Below are positions 1 through 8,871 of a DNA stretch of 21,023 nt, in pieces. The notes under the pieces are model-generated. The model saw only the letters and a list, made by a program, of their open reading frames with translations. It was not told the origin of the DNA and did not search any database. Source of the DNA: an uncultured Eggerthellaceae bacterium (lineage in GTDB: Bacteria; Actinomycetota; Coriobacteriia; Coriobacteriales; Eggerthellaceae); contig CANRPV010000007.1 in the NCBI GenBank assembly GCA_947632575.1, forward strand, positions 1-21,023, given 5' to 3'. The first letter of the stretch is position 1, and each line of letters starts with the position of its first letter. A program made the translations under genes and the position numbers.

Positions 1-1
1 C

Positions 2-241
2 ACGCTTGAAACCGAAGAGCTTTCCTCTCAGGTTGATGCTGCCCGCACCGAAGGCAGCAAACTGGAATTGCAGCAGAGTTCGCTCGCGAATTCCGCAAGG
101 ATCCGGGATTCAGCGGCGGCTATGGGCATGATCGCTCCTGAGCAGATCGACTACATCAACCTCACCGATGACATCGTCGCTGTGGATGCCAGCGGTGCGT
201 TATCTCTTTCCGGAAGCGTCGCTCGGGCGGCAGGGGTTTAA
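2..241 (+). CDS. ftsL: FtsL-like cell division protein, C-terminal part (5' end outside window)
   Basis: The reading frame is open from the window edge to a TAA at 239-241, giving 79 residues. It is rich in Glu, Gln, Leu and Ala, with a heptad-like coiled-coil stretch, followed by an Ala-Met-Gly-Met-Ile-Ala-Pro segment typical of the end of the FtsL/DivIC periplasmic coiled coil. A short polar tail follows. FtsL is a bitopic divisome protein that pairs with DivIC/FtsB and activates the FtsW-FtsI synthase. Its position directly before the ftsI gene, 14 bp away, is the standard dcw place for ftsL. The N-terminal cytoplasmic part and membrane helix lie upstream of the window. FtsL is poorly conserved, so the call rests mostly on context plus coiled-coil character. 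Confidence 0.72.
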   Translation, partial: TLETEELSSQVDAARTEGSKLELQQSSLANSARIRDSAAAMGMIAPEQIDYINLTDDIVAVDASGALSLSGSVARAAGV

Positions 242-255
242 AAGGGGATTGCGCC

Positions 256-2004
256 ATGAGCAGGCGTGCCCGTAACAGATTTTCGTCAGACCGCCGCGAG
301 CGGTCTGTCTATCCTTCTCGTCGTGTGGGCGGATCCGCTTACGCGACGGATTCCTTTTCGGTACCTCGGCGCATGGGTACCGTTTTGTCGGTATTCCTCT
401 TTTTAGCCGTCGTCTTTTTCCTTCGACTCTTCTACCTCCAAGTCATGGTGTCCGACACGTACACGGCCATGGCGGTGGAATCACGTACGATCAGCTTTTC
501 CACGACGCCACGGCGCGGCACCATCTACGATCGTAACGGCATCGTGCTCGCTACCAGCGTGGATGCGACGACCATTTACGCCAATCCTGCTGAAGTGACC
601 GATCCTATGGGGGAAGCCGCTCAACTTGCCGCTCTTCTCGGAGGAGAGATCAACGATTACGCCACGAAGCTCGGTAATCGGGACACCACGTTTGTCTACA
701 TCAAGCGTCAAGCCGATGTCGAGGTGGCCGAGCAGGTCAAAACGCTCAATCTCGCCGGCGTCTACTTCATCGCCGACACTCGCCGCGACTATCCCAACGG
801 TTCCGTAGGCGCCCAGGTCGTGGGCTATTGCAACGTCGACGGCGAGGGCATTACCGGGCTTGAGCTGCAATACAACGACATCCTCAAAGGCACTCCCGGC
901 ACCTATGTGGCCGAGAGGGGCGAATCGGGTACTCCCATTCCGGGCGGCGTTCATCAGGAGGTGCCCGCTGTCGACGGCACTGACATCATGATCTCGCTGG
1001 ATATCAAGCTTCAAAACTGCGTGGAGCAAATTCTCGCCGAGGATTCTGCTCCCATGGGTCCGGCCGATGGCAGTTCGATCATCATGGACTCCGAAACCGG
1101 AGAGATCCTCGCCATCTGTTCGCTACCTTACATGGATCCCAACAATATGGCGGAGTCCGCTACCGGTTCAGACCAGGTTAAAGCGATCACTCAGGCCTAT
1201 GAACCCGGTTCGATCTTCAAAACCGTCTCGGTTCTCAGGATTCTTGAGAACAAGACCATGGGACCGGATGATGAGCTTTTCTGCCCGGCGACCATCGAAG
1301 CCGACGGCTACACCGTCTCCGACGCTCATGAGCGTGGGGATGCGACGTTTACCTTAAGGCAGATCCTCGATCAGTCGTCCAACGTGGGTGTTTCGCTTGC
1401 CACCGAGAAGATGGGATTCGATGAGCTCTACGACGCCATCCTCGACTACAACTTCCATAAGTCCACCGGCGTCGACTATCCGGGTGAGGCCATCGGCTTT
1501 CTGCAGCCATTTGAGAGCTGGGCCAAGATCACGGGTTACAACATAAGCTTTGGCCAGGGCCTTTCGGTTACTCCGCTTCAACTCGTGCGTTTTTACGGCG
1601 CCATCATGAATAACGGTATTGAGGTGACCCCGCACTTCCTCATCAGCAAGCCGCAAACCCAGGAGACGATCACCTATCCTCGTGATCGGGTGACGAAGGA
1701 TCAGGAGGCTTTGGAGACGCTTCGGGGAATGCTTCGGACGGTCGTGAGCGACGGCACCGGTGAGGCCGCCGCCATCGAAGGATTCGAAGTCGCCGGCAAG
1801 ACCTCCACGGCCGAGATCGCCGCTGACGGCGGCTACAAAAATGGCGTGTACAACCTTGGGTTCATCGGCTTTATCGACCACTCCAACAGTCCACTCGTGT
1901 GCTTTGTGGGCTTGAACGAGGTCTACGGCATGGCTCAGACGACCCATATATTTAACGATATAATGGAGAAGGCAATTGAGCTGTATAACATTTCGCCAGA
2001 ATAG
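256..2004 (+). CDS. ftsI: Septal peptidoglycan transpeptidase FtsI (class B penicillin-binding protein)
   Basis: This protein cross-links septal peptidoglycan as partner of FtsW. It has 582 residues, a normal length for FtsI/PBP2B. An Arg-rich cytoplasmic tail (1-39) is followed by a single membrane helix (about 41-64), an N-terminal dimerisation domain (FSTTPRRGTIYDRNG, 81-95), and the transpeptidase domain from about 270. The active-site motifs are S319-I-F-K322 (SxxK, catalytic Ser319) and S374-S-N376 (SxN). The third motif, normally K-T/S-G, reads K515-T-S517 here, inside GKTSTAE. There are no PASTA domains. The ATG at 256 follows an AAAGGGGA ribosome site. It lies 14 bp after ftsL and 11 bp before murE, so it is in the same operon. 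The family call is secure; the KTS motif is the odd point. Confidence 0.95.
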   Translation: MSRRARNRFSSDRRERSVYPSRRVGGSAYATDSFSVPRRMGTVLSVFLFLAVVFFLRLFYLQVMVSDTYTAMAVESRTISFSTTPRRGTIYDRNGIVLATSVDATTIYANPAEVTDPMGEAAQLAALLGGEINDYATKLGNRDTTFVYIKRQADVEVAEQVKTLNLAGVYFIADTRRDYPNGSVGAQVVGYCNVDGEGITGLELQYNDILKGTPGTYVAERGESGTPIPGGVHQEVPAVDGTDIMISLDIKLQNCVEQILAEDSAPMGPADGSSIIMDSETGEILAICSLPYMDPNNMAESATGSDQVKAITQAYEPGSIFKTVSVLRILENKTMGPDDELFCPATIEADGYTVSDAHERGDATFTLRQILDQSSNVGVSLATEKMGFDELYDAILDYNFHKSTGVDYPGEAIGFLQPFESWAKITGYNISFGQGLSVTPLQLVRFYGAIMNNGIEVTPHFLISKPQTQETITYPRDRVTKDQEALETLRGMLRTVVSDGTGEAAAIEGFEVAGKTSTAEIAADGGYKNGVYNLGFIGFIDHSNSPLVCFVGLNEVYGMAQTTHIFNDIMEKAIELYNISPE

Positions 2005-2015
2005 GGGCGGCTTTT

Positions 2016-3521
2016 ATGAGTAAGCCATGCGCTGAGCTATTTAAGGGCATAGAATGCACGATCATCGGTAATCCTCGGGAAGAGGTAAGCGGTCTCGCTT
2101 ACCGAAGCGATAAAGTGGTTCCCGGGGATGTTTTCTTCTGTATCGTCGGTTTCACCACCGACGGCCATAGTTTTGCCCAAGATGCCATCAACCGTGGTGC
2201 GAAGGTCCTCGTGGTGGAGCGTAAGCTCTATCTGGCCGATGCCACCGATGTTACGCTTGTAGTCGTTTCCGATTCCCGTAAAGCGATGGCCTGTGCTGCC
2301 GCCAACTACTACGATCATCCGTCCGCTCGTATGCAATTGGTGGGCATCACCGGTACCAATGGTAAAACCACCACCACCTATTTGGTGGACGCGATCGCCC
2401 GCTGCGCCGGTCAGCGAACCGGCATCATCGGAACCATCGGAAACACCATAAACGGCGTGTTCGAGAAGTCCGAGCACACCACACCCGAATCTCCTGACCT
2501 GCAGAAGCTTTTCGCGCGCATGGTCAAGGAGGGAGTGGATGTAGCCGCTATGGAGGTGAGCTCTCACGCGCTTGACCTGGAGCGCACCTGGGGTAGCGAC
2601 TTCGCGGTGACAGCCTTTACCAACTTGACCCAGGATCATCTGGATTACCATCACACCTTCGACGCCTACTTTGAGGCGAAGGCCCTCTTGTTCTCCTCCG
2701 ATTATCCGGCTGTCCGGGTTATCAATATCTCGGACAAGTGGGGACAGAAGCTTCTCGAGCGCTGTAGTCGTTCGGGGGATGAGATCATCACCACGGGCCT
2801 CGGAAGACAGGCTCAGATCTATCCTCTGGAAATTCATTACGGCGCCACCCATACCGATCTGGTTCTCAGTGTCAAAGGGGATCGCTGCGCGTTGAGCTAT
2901 CCCTTGGTCGGCCGTTTCAACGTGGAAAACGTCATGACGGCGTTTGCCATAGGCCTTGCGCTGGATTACAGCCCCGAGTTGATCGTTAAGGCCTTAAGCG
3001 GCGTCTCTCCGGTGCCTGGCCGTCTTGAGCGGGTGGGCGCTAACGCAAGCGATGGTCCTACGGTCTATGTGGACTACGCCCATACTCCCGATGCGCTCGC
3101 GAAGGCGATCGATGCCATCCGGGAGCTCAATCCGCGCTCTCTTACGGTGGTGTTTGGTTGCGGAGGCGATCGTGACGCGAGCAAGCGGCCTCTCATGGGA
3201 CAGAAGGCTTTAGCCGCGGATTACGCGGTGGTTACCTCGGATAATCCGCGGACCGAAGATCCGCTCGCAATCATCGACGACATCGTCGCCGGTATGGGCG
3301 AAGGTACGGGTCGCTTCGAGGTGGAACCAGACCGGCGCCGCGCCATCGCGCTGGCTCTCAAGAGATCCCAAGCGGGCGATGCGGTACTGATCGCCGGCAA
3401 GGGTCATGAGGATTATCAACTGATCGGATCAGAGGTGCGTTCCTTTGACGATCGTCAGGTCGCCTCTGAGCTTTTGAACGAAATCTTGCAGCAGTCCTCA
3501 GGCAAAGGCGGCGATGCCTAG
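2016..3521 (+). CDS. murE: UDP-MurNAc-L-Ala-D-Glu : meso-diaminopimelate ligase MurE
   Basis: This cytoplasmic ATP-dependent ligase adds the third residue to the peptidoglycan stem peptide. It has 501 residues, typical for MurE. The ATP loop is G113-TNGKTT-119. Lys222 in YFEAKALLF is the likely carbamylated, Mg-coordinating lysine. NVENVMTA (302-309) and YVDYAHTPDAL (351-361) are Mur-ligase signatures. The substrate motif D409-N-P-R412 is the form that reads meso-diaminopimelate rather than L-lysine, so the wall is predicted to be DAP type. The ATG start has a GGGGCGG ribosome site about 8 bp upstream. The gene ends in a TAG directly abutting the GTG of murF, so coupled translation is likely. 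Confidence 0.97.
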   Translation: MSKPCAELFKGIECTIIGNPREEVSGLAYRSDKVVPGDVFFCIVGFTTDGHSFAQDAINRGAKVLVVERKLYLADATDVTLVVVSDSRKAMACAAANYYDHPSARMQLVGITGTNGKTTTTYLVDAIARCAGQRTGIIGTIGNTINGVFEKSEHTTPESPDLQKLFARMVKEGVDVAAMEVSSHALDLERTWGSDFAVTAFTNLTQDHLDYHHTFDAYFEAKALLFSSDYPAVRVINISDKWGQKLLERCSRSGDEIITTGLGRQAQIYPLEIHYGATHTDLVLSVKGDRCALSYPLVGRFNVENVMTAFAIGLALDYSPELIVKALSGVSPVPGRLERVGANASDGPTVYVDYAHTPDALAKAIDAIRELNPRSLTVVFGCGGDRDASKRPLMGQKALAADYAVVTSDNPRTEDPLAIIDDIVAGMGEGTGRFEVEPDRRRAIALALKRSQAGDAVLIAGKGHEDYQLIGSEVRSFDDRQVASELLNEILQQSSGKGGDA

Positions 3522-5009
3522 GTGCGTCTTAACGCAAAGCAGATCGCCAACTACACGGGAGGAAGCTTCGTCGTCAGTCCGCTGGAGGGTGCGGCGCTCC
3601 TGACAAGCATTACCTGGGATTCACGTGAGGTGGAGCCGGATGGGCTGTTTGTGGCACTGGCAGGCGAGCGCGTCGACGGTCATGATTTCATCGACCAGGC
3701 GCTTCAAGCTGGTGCTCGTGGAGTCTTGGTGACCCAAGCGCCGCCTCATAACACGTGTCTGCTGGCTCAGGAAATGGGTGCCGCCATCATCGAGGTGCCC
3801 AACACGTATACGGCTATTACCGACTTGGCGCGGGTTTGGCGTGACCATCTCAAGGGAAAGGTGATCGCACTGACCGGCTCCACCGGTAAGACCACCACGA
3901 AAAACCTCATGCGCGATGTGATCGCCGCGGAGCATTCCGTGGTGGCCACCAAGGCTAACCAGAACAACGAACTAGGTGTTCCTCGCACGATTCTTGCGGC
4001 AAACCCCGAGACCGAAGTGGTCTTGGTGGAAATGGGGATGCGAGGCTCTGGTCAAATAGCGGAGCTCTGCGATCTGGTGCGTCCTGATTGGGGACTGATC
4101 ACCAACGTGGGAAAAAGCCACATAGAGCTTTTGGGAAGCGTTTCGGCTATAGCCTCCGCGAAGGCGGAGCTTTTCGAGGCGCTGCCGGATGGGACAGGAC
4201 GAGCCTTCGTCAACGGGGCCGATCCTCACGCGGATTTCCTCTGCGAGCAAGCTGATCTCTTTGAGCGTCATATAAGTGTCGTGGGCTTTGATGGAAGCGG
4301 CGTGGGCGATCTCATGGACGTTCGCAAGCGCTCGCTTGAGGCGGACGCCTATCTGTGGGCTGAGGACATCGAACTCGACGATCAGGGAAGAGCCAGCTTT
4401 GTGCTCTGCGCTCAGGGTTTTGATAAAGAAGAGCATGACAATCTTTGGAAACGCCCCTGCCATTGCGGCCTTCAGGGGCTCCATAACGTGGCCAACGCCT
4501 GCGCCGCCGCCTCGGTGGGCCTGGCGCTTGGTATGAGACTTGACACCATCGCCCAGGCGTTAAACGCTTCGGTGCCCGAAAGTGGACGCCAGGAAGTGCT
4601 CGAGGCGCGAGGCGGTTATACGGTCATCAACGACGCCTACAACGCGAACCCGGATTCCATGCGGGCTTCCCTTGCAACGTTTTGCTCCCTGAAGATTTCG
4701 GGAAAACGCTATGCGGTACTCGGTGACATGGGAGAATTAGGAGATTTCGCCGAGGCGTGTCATCGGGGCATAGGTGCCGATGTGGCCCAGCTTCCCCTCG
4801 ATGAACTTATTTGTGTCGGTGAGCTTTCGCAACTTATCGCTGACGGGGCCTTGGATTCTGGTATGGATCCTGCCAAAGTGGTAAGAGCTGATAGTATCGC
4901 CGATGTGCTCGGGGAATTGGATATCGCTTTGGAGCCAGGAGATGCCGTGCTGGTAAAGGGCTCCCATTTCATGGGATTGAATCGTGTGGTAGAAGGGCTG
5001 GTCAACTAA
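3522..5009 (+). CDS. murF: UDP-MurNAc-tripeptide : D-Ala-D-Ala ligase MurF
   Basis: MurF attaches D-Ala-D-Ala to finish the UDP-MurNAc pentapeptide in the cytoplasm. It has 495 residues. The ATP loop is T118-GSTGKTTT-126. NELGVPRT (149-156), the likely carbamylated Lys214 in ASAKAELF, GLHNVANA (319-326) and NDAYNANPDSM (370-380) are all MurF hallmarks, and VKGS (478-481) sits near the C-terminus. The start is a GTG immediately after the murE stop codon with zero spacing; an AAAGGCGG about 12 bp upstream is a weak ribosome site, so translation probably relies on coupling to murE. An ATG at 3514 is in a different frame and was not used. Confidence 0.96.
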   Translation: MRLNAKQIANYTGGSFVVSPLEGAALLTSITWDSREVEPDGLFVALAGERVDGHDFIDQALQAGARGVLVTQAPPHNTCLLAQEMGAAIIEVPNTYTAITDLARVWRDHLKGKVIALTGSTGKTTTKNLMRDVIAAEHSVVATKANQNNELGVPRTILAANPETEVVLVEMGMRGSGQIAELCDLVRPDWGLITNVGKSHIELLGSVSAIASAKAELFEALPDGTGRAFVNGADPHADFLCEQADLFERHISVVGFDGSGVGDLMDVRKRSLEADAYLWAEDIELDDQGRASFVLCAQGFDKEEHDNLWKRPCHCGLQGLHNVANACAAASVGLALGMRLDTIAQALNASVPESGRQEVLEARGGYTVINDAYNANPDSMRASLATFCSLKISGKRYAVLGDMGELGDFAEACHRGIGADVAQLPLDELICVGELSQLIADGALDSGMDPAKVVRADSIADVLGELDIALEPGDAVLVKGSHFMGLNRVVEGLVN

Positions 5010-5010
5010 C

Positions 5011-6054
5011 TTGTTTGATATTTTTGCCCCATATCCCACCTTCCTCATCTTCCTCGGCGTTTTCGTTTCGATGATTCTCACGATGCTGCTCATGCCGGCT
5101 TGGATTCGCTTCCTGCTGTCCAGTCATATAGGTCAGCAAGTCCGAGCCGATGGTCCCTTGAGCCACTTGGTCAAGCAGGGAACGCCCACTATGGGCGGCG
5201 TGATCATGCTGATCAGCGTTATCGTTGTGACCTTTATTGCCGGTGCTCCGACGCCTGAGACCTATCTGCTTTTAGGGGCGACGGTTTTAACCGGTGTGCT
5301 TGGCCTCATTGACGACGCCTCGAAAGTGGCCCATGAGCGTTCACTCGGGCTGACGCCGGCGGCGAAGCTGGTCGGTCAATTCGCCATTTCAACGGTTTTC
5401 ATCCTGTTCGCCGTCAACACGATCGGTATCGAGCCGACCGTGACCATTCCCTTCGTCTGCACCGTTGATCTGGGTATATGGACTACGGTGGTGCCGCTGT
5501 TCGGCGGGATCGCGATACCGTGGCTCTATCTTTTGCTCGTGAATATCCTGCTTGTCGGACTTTCCAACGCCGTCAACCTGACCGATGGCCTTGATGGTCT
5601 CGCGTCGGGGTCGGTCATGATCGTGATGCTCGTCATGGCTGCCATCGCCTTCCGTTCGAATCTTTTGGAGCCGGCGATCTTCTCGGCGACGCTGGCCGGA
5701 ACCTGCATCGGATTTCTGTGGTTTAACTCCCATCCTGCTGACATCTTCATGGGGGATACCGGATCGCTTGCCCTCGGTATGGCTTTTGGCTGTCTTGCCG
5801 TCGTGACCAAGACCGAATTCGTCTCCATCATCATCGGTGGTTTGTTTGTGGCCGAGGCTCTGTCGGTCATGATCCAAGTGTTTTATTACAAGCGTACGAA
5901 GAAGCGCATCTTCCTCATGGCGCCGCTCCATCACCATTTCGAAAAGAAAGGGTGGAGTGAGACCAAGGTGGTCGTGCGATTTTGGATTATCTCAGGTGTG
6001 TTAGCCGCTCTTGGATTTTCGATATACTTCGCTTACTCTTTCTTCATAGGGTAG
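5011..6054 (+). CDS. mraY: Phospho-MurNAc-pentapeptide translocase MraY (lipid I synthase)
   Basis: This integral membrane enzyme transfers phospho-MurNAc-pentapeptide to undecaprenyl phosphate, making lipid I. It has 347 residues with about ten hydrophobic segments. Conserved active-site elements are D101-D102 in GLIDDASK, the NAVNLTDGLDGLASG block (186-200), FMGDTGS (246-252) with catalytic Asp249, and the H307-H308-H309 cluster in APLHHHF. The start is TTG one base after the murF stop, with AGAAGGG about 13 bp upstream. No in-frame ATG occurs before the first membrane helix, so TTG is the best start. A non-canonical start and weak ribosome site suggest translation tied to murF. Confidence 0.96.
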   Translation: MFDIFAPYPTFLIFLGVFVSMILTMLLMPAWIRFLLSSHIGQQVRADGPLSHLVKQGTPTMGGVIMLISVIVVTFIAGAPTPETYLLLGATVLTGVLGLIDDASKVAHERSLGLTPAAKLVGQFAISTVFILFAVNTIGIEPTVTIPFVCTVDLGIWTTVVPLFGGIAIPWLYLLLVNILLVGLSNAVNLTDGLDGLASGSVMIVMLVMAAIAFRSNLLEPAIFSATLAGTCIGFLWFNSHPADIFMGDTGSLALGMAFGCLAVVTKTEFVSIIIGGLFVAEALSVMIQVFYYKRTKKRIFLMAPLHHHFEKKGWSETKVVVRFWIISGVLAALGFSIYFAYSFFIG

Positions 6055-6073
6055 GGCGGGGAGGAAACGCAGC

Positions 6074-7642
6074 ATGAACCAAGAACTTCTCCCACAATTC
6101 AACAAAGCTTATAAAAACCTCGGGCGCGTGTTGGTGTTGGGTTTGGGACGCAGCGGCAAGGCCGCGGCGCTCTATCTCCAAGGGCTTCTGGGCACGCGGG
6201 TGGAGAGCCTTGCGGTGGCCGCGGGGAAATTCAGCGCCGATGCTCAGGCGTGGGCTGAGGGCAATCTGCGATCTGAGGTGTTGGTGCTCTTCGACCACGA
6301 AACGATCGAAGGTGACTATGACCTCTGCGTGGCGAGCCCCGGTATCTCGGAATTCTCGGACTTCTATCGCAGCGCCCAGGCGGCAAGCGGCGAGATCATA
6401 AGTGAAGTGGAACTGGCGTGGCGCGAAAGCCCCCAACGCCTGAAATGGGTCGCGGTCACCGGCACCAACGGTAAAACCACCACGACAGCTCTCTGCGCTC
6501 ATCTGCTCCAGACCTCAGAGCTGAAGGCTTTAGCCGTGGGCAACATCGGCAACACCGCTATTGAGGCGCTCGCTGCCCATGCTGATGTGTTGGTGGCTGA
6601 AGTCTCATCCTACCAGCTCGCCTCCACGCGGGATTTTGCTCCCGATGTGGCTGTTGTCTTAAACATAACGCCCGATCATCTCCATTGGCATCAAAGTCTT
6701 GAGGCCTACGAGGCGGCAAAGTGGAAGGTCTTAGACAAGCTTTCGACGAGACCTCACGCCTATGCGGTTCTCGATGCCGTCAATGACGCCGTACGGCGGA
6801 AGCTGAAGCAACTGAAGGCTTTGGATGCTCAAACTCGAGGCTTTGGGCTTTTCGCTTTGGGTACCTGCGATGGCATCACCGGAAATATGAGCAAGAACTG
6901 CTCAAACCCCGTTTCCAGTGCGGGCTATCTCGCTGAAGACGGCATGCTGACGCTGGTCTTAGAAGGAAAAGAGCACAAGCTTCTGTCCGAGGATGAGCTT
7001 GCCATCCGTGGTCGCCACAACGTAGAAAACGCTTTGGCGGCAGCGGCGGCGGCGCTGATCTTAGGGGTGTCGGATGAGGCGCTTCGTCGGGGACTTGCCA
7101 GCTTTGAGCCTCTGGAGCATCGTATCGAGCCCTGTGGTTCTGTTGGCGGAGTCGCCTGCTACAACGATTCGAAAGCCACCAATGTGGACGCTACGCTCGT
7201 GGCTTTAACGGCGTTTGGCCTCACGAAACCCATCGTGTTACTTGGAGGTCGCGATAAGGACACCGACTTGAATGAGCTGGTTTCCGCCTGCGAAACATCC
7301 TGTCAGGCGGTGGTTTGCTTTGGAGAGTCTCGCGAGCGTTTCCTGCAAGCCTTCCAAGGCGCGGCGATTCCCGTACTGAAGGCCGATCATATGGCCGATG
7401 CGCTGGATACCGGACTTTCGATCGCCAAGCCTGGCGATGTGGTCTTGCTCTCTCCGGCCTGTGCTTCCTTTGATGAGTTCAAAGACTTCGAGGAGCGGGG
7501 ACGCATCTTCAAGAAGCTCGTCGCGGAAAAGGCAGCAAAAGCGCCTCAAATCTCAGGTGATGCGGACAAGCCCCAAGGTGATGCGGACAAGCCCCAAGAT
7601 GCGCTGGGCGCAGCCGATGAGAAATCAGGAGCTCCGCAATGA
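6074..7642 (+). CDS. murD: UDP-MurNAc-L-alanine : D-glutamate ligase MurD with extra C-terminal tail
   Basis: MurD adds D-Glu to UDP-MurNAc-L-Ala. It has 522 residues, about 60-70 longer than the usual 440-460. An N-terminal UDP-binding Rossmann domain begins with VLVLGLGRSGKA (19-30). The ATP loop is G130-TNGKTT-136, NITPDHLHWH is at 197-206, and the probable carbamylated lysine is Lys216. EHRIE (348-352), NDSKATN (364-370) and LLSPACASFDEF (458-469) are typical C-domain motifs. The enzyme core ends about residue 485; the remaining ~37 residues are polar, low complexity, and contain a perfectly duplicated GDADKPQ (495-501, 502-508). A GGGAGG ribosome site precedes the ATG. The last four bases overlap ftsW. 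Confidence 0.95.
   Translation: MNQELLPQFNKAYKNLGRVLVLGLGRSGKAAALYLQGLLGTRVESLAVAAGKFSADAQAWAEGNLRSEVLVLFDHETIEGDYDLCVASPGISEFSDFYRSAQAASGEIISEVELAWRESPQRLKWVAVTGTNGKTTTTALCAHLLQTSELKALAVGNIGNTAIEALAAHADVLVAEVSSYQLASTRDFAPDVAVVLNITPDHLHWHQSLEAYEAAKWKVLDKLSTRPHAYAVLDAVNDAVRRKLKQLKALDAQTRGFGLFALGTCDGITGNMSKNCSNPVSSAGYLAEDGMLTLVLEGKEHKLLSEDELAIRGRHNVENALAAAAAALILGVSDEALRRGLASFEPLEHRIEPCGSVGGVACYNDSKATNVDATLVALTAFGLTKPIVLLGGRDKDTDLNELVSACETSCQAVVCFGESRERFLQAFQGAAIPVLKADHMADALDTGLSIAKPGDVVLLSPACASFDEFKDFEERGRIFKKLVAEKAAKAPQISGDADKPQGDADKPQDALGAADEKSGAPQ
7556..7597 (+). repeat. Two perfect 21-bp tandem copies in the 3' end of murD
   Basis: Positions 7556-7576 and 7577-7597 are identical 21-mers, each encoding GDADKPQ in the same frame. 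They lie in the low-complexity tail beyond the conserved MurD fold. A 21-bp unit keeps the reading frame on expansion or contraction, so copy number could vary between strains without disrupting the enzyme or the overlapping ftsW start. Confidence 0.9.
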
Positions 7643-8871
7643 GCGCACGGCGAGAAAAATCCATACCCGCCGCGATCCAAGGTCCTCGCATTTTGCTTTT
7701 GCTCTGCGTTCTCGCTTTGACCCTGATGGGTCTAGTGATGGTGTTTTCTGCCTCTTCCATCAGCGCTATCGATAGCGGAATGTCCGCGAACCACTATTTC
7801 GTGTCTCAGGTCATTTATGTCGTGGTCGGCATAGCAATCGCCTGGGCTTTATGGAAAGTGGTGCCCTATCGTTTTTGGACTAGTCAAGCCGTCTGGGGCA
7901 TTTGGCTTGCGGCCATGGCCCTCATCGTGCTCACGGCGCTGTTCGGCGATGAGTACTACGGTGCAAAGCGCTGGCTTTCCATCGGCGGCTTTTCTCTTCA
8001 GCCATCGGAGTTCGTCAAGATTGCCATGCTGCTGCTGGCTATTAGGTTCATGAGCCAGTATCAAGAAGGTGATGCGTCTTTAGGCCAGTCGTTGGTCAAA
8101 GCGATCCTCTTCATCCTCATTCCGCTCATGGTCATGTACAAAGCTCAATCTGACTTAGGCACGACCTTGATCTGCCTTGTCGGTATCTATGCGGTGATGT
8201 GGGTGGGCGGTGTACCTATGAAATACATGGGCCTGCTGGCTCTTCTCGCCGTGGGATTTTTCATATTCGCCGTCGTCGGCAGCGGTTATCGCTCGGGACG
8301 TATGGTGTTTCTCGATCCCTGGAACGACGGCGAGGGTGGCTACGGGAGTGGCTATAACATCATTCGCTCCTACTACGCCATCGCCCAGGGAGGATTGTTT
8401 GGAGTGGGACTGGGGAATTCCCATGAAAAGTTCCAGTACCTCTTCGGCTCGGAAAGCGACTTCATTTTCGCCATTCTAAGCGAAGAGTTGGGCATGTTCG
8501 GCGCGCTTGTCGTGATCGCCCTTTTCGTCGGTGTGCTGGTAGCCGGCATACGCCTGGCTCTTACCTCCGATGATCCCCAAGGCACGATGATCGCCGGAGG
8601 ATGTACGATCATGCTGGTATTTCAGGCCTTCTTAAACATCGGTGTGGTCATAGGCGTGCTTCCCACCACGGGAAAACCACTTCCCTTTATTTCCGCGGGT
8701 GGTTCCTCTATGCTTGCCTCCATGATCATGATCGGCCTTGTGCTTGCGGTTTCCAAAGGATCTGAGTCCAACGTCTACGAGCAGAGACGCGATGACCTGC
8801 GAATCGTTCAGCAGGAAAGGAGCAGCGATGCTGGCAGTTTTGTCAGGCGGCGGAACAGCCGGACATATTAA
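7639..8871 (+). CDS. ftsW: SEDS-family septal peptidoglycan polymerase FtsW
   Basis: FtsW polymerises lipid II glycan strands at the septum together with FtsI. It has 410 residues with about ten membrane helices. SEDS signatures visible are GAKRWLSIGGFSLQPSEFVK (108-127), the catalytic Asp172 in AQSDLGTTL, SESDFIFAILSEELG (271-285), and the NIGVVIGVLP...GKPLPFISAGGSS block (333-357). These fit FtsW/RodA; location between murD and murG makes FtsW the choice over RodA. The ATG overlaps the murD stop (ATGA, 7639-7642). The last 44 bp, encoding an Arg/Ser-rich cytoplasmic tail, are also the start of murG in another frame. Confidence 0.95.
   Translation: MSARREKSIPAAIQGPRILLLLCVLALTLMGLVMVFSASSISAIDSGMSANHYFVSQVIYVVVGIAIAWALWKVVPYRFWTSQAVWGIWLAAMALIVLTALFGDEYYGAKRWLSIGGFSLQPSEFVKIAMLLLAIRFMSQYQEGDASLGQSLVKAILFILIPLMVMYKAQSDLGTTLICLVGIYAVMWVGGVPMKYMGLLALLAVGFFIFAVVGSGYRSGRMVFLDPWNDGEGGYGSGYNIIRSYYAIAQGGLFGVGLGNSHEKFQYLFGSESDFIFAILSEELGMFGALVVIALFVGVLVAGIRLALTSDDPQGTMIAGGCTIMLVFQAFLNIGVVIGVLPTTGKPLPFISAGGSSMLASMIMIGLVLAVSKGSESNVYEQRRDDLRIVQQERSSDAGSFVRRRNSRTY

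Noticed and set aside
2037..2852. 271-codon open frame on the - strand inside murE
   Set aside because: It lies fully antisense to a clear MurE with all motifs; the translation shows no recognisable domain and is explained by codon bias in a GC-rich gene.
5389..5937. Antisense 182-codon frame in mraY, rich in Asp, His and Arg
   Set aside because: Its composition is the mirror of membrane-helix codons; no sign of a real protein.
8738..8827. 30-residue N-terminal extension of MurG
   Set aside because: The sequence is the ftsW coding region in another frame; the ATG at 8828 has a strong ribosome site and gives the family-standard N-terminus.
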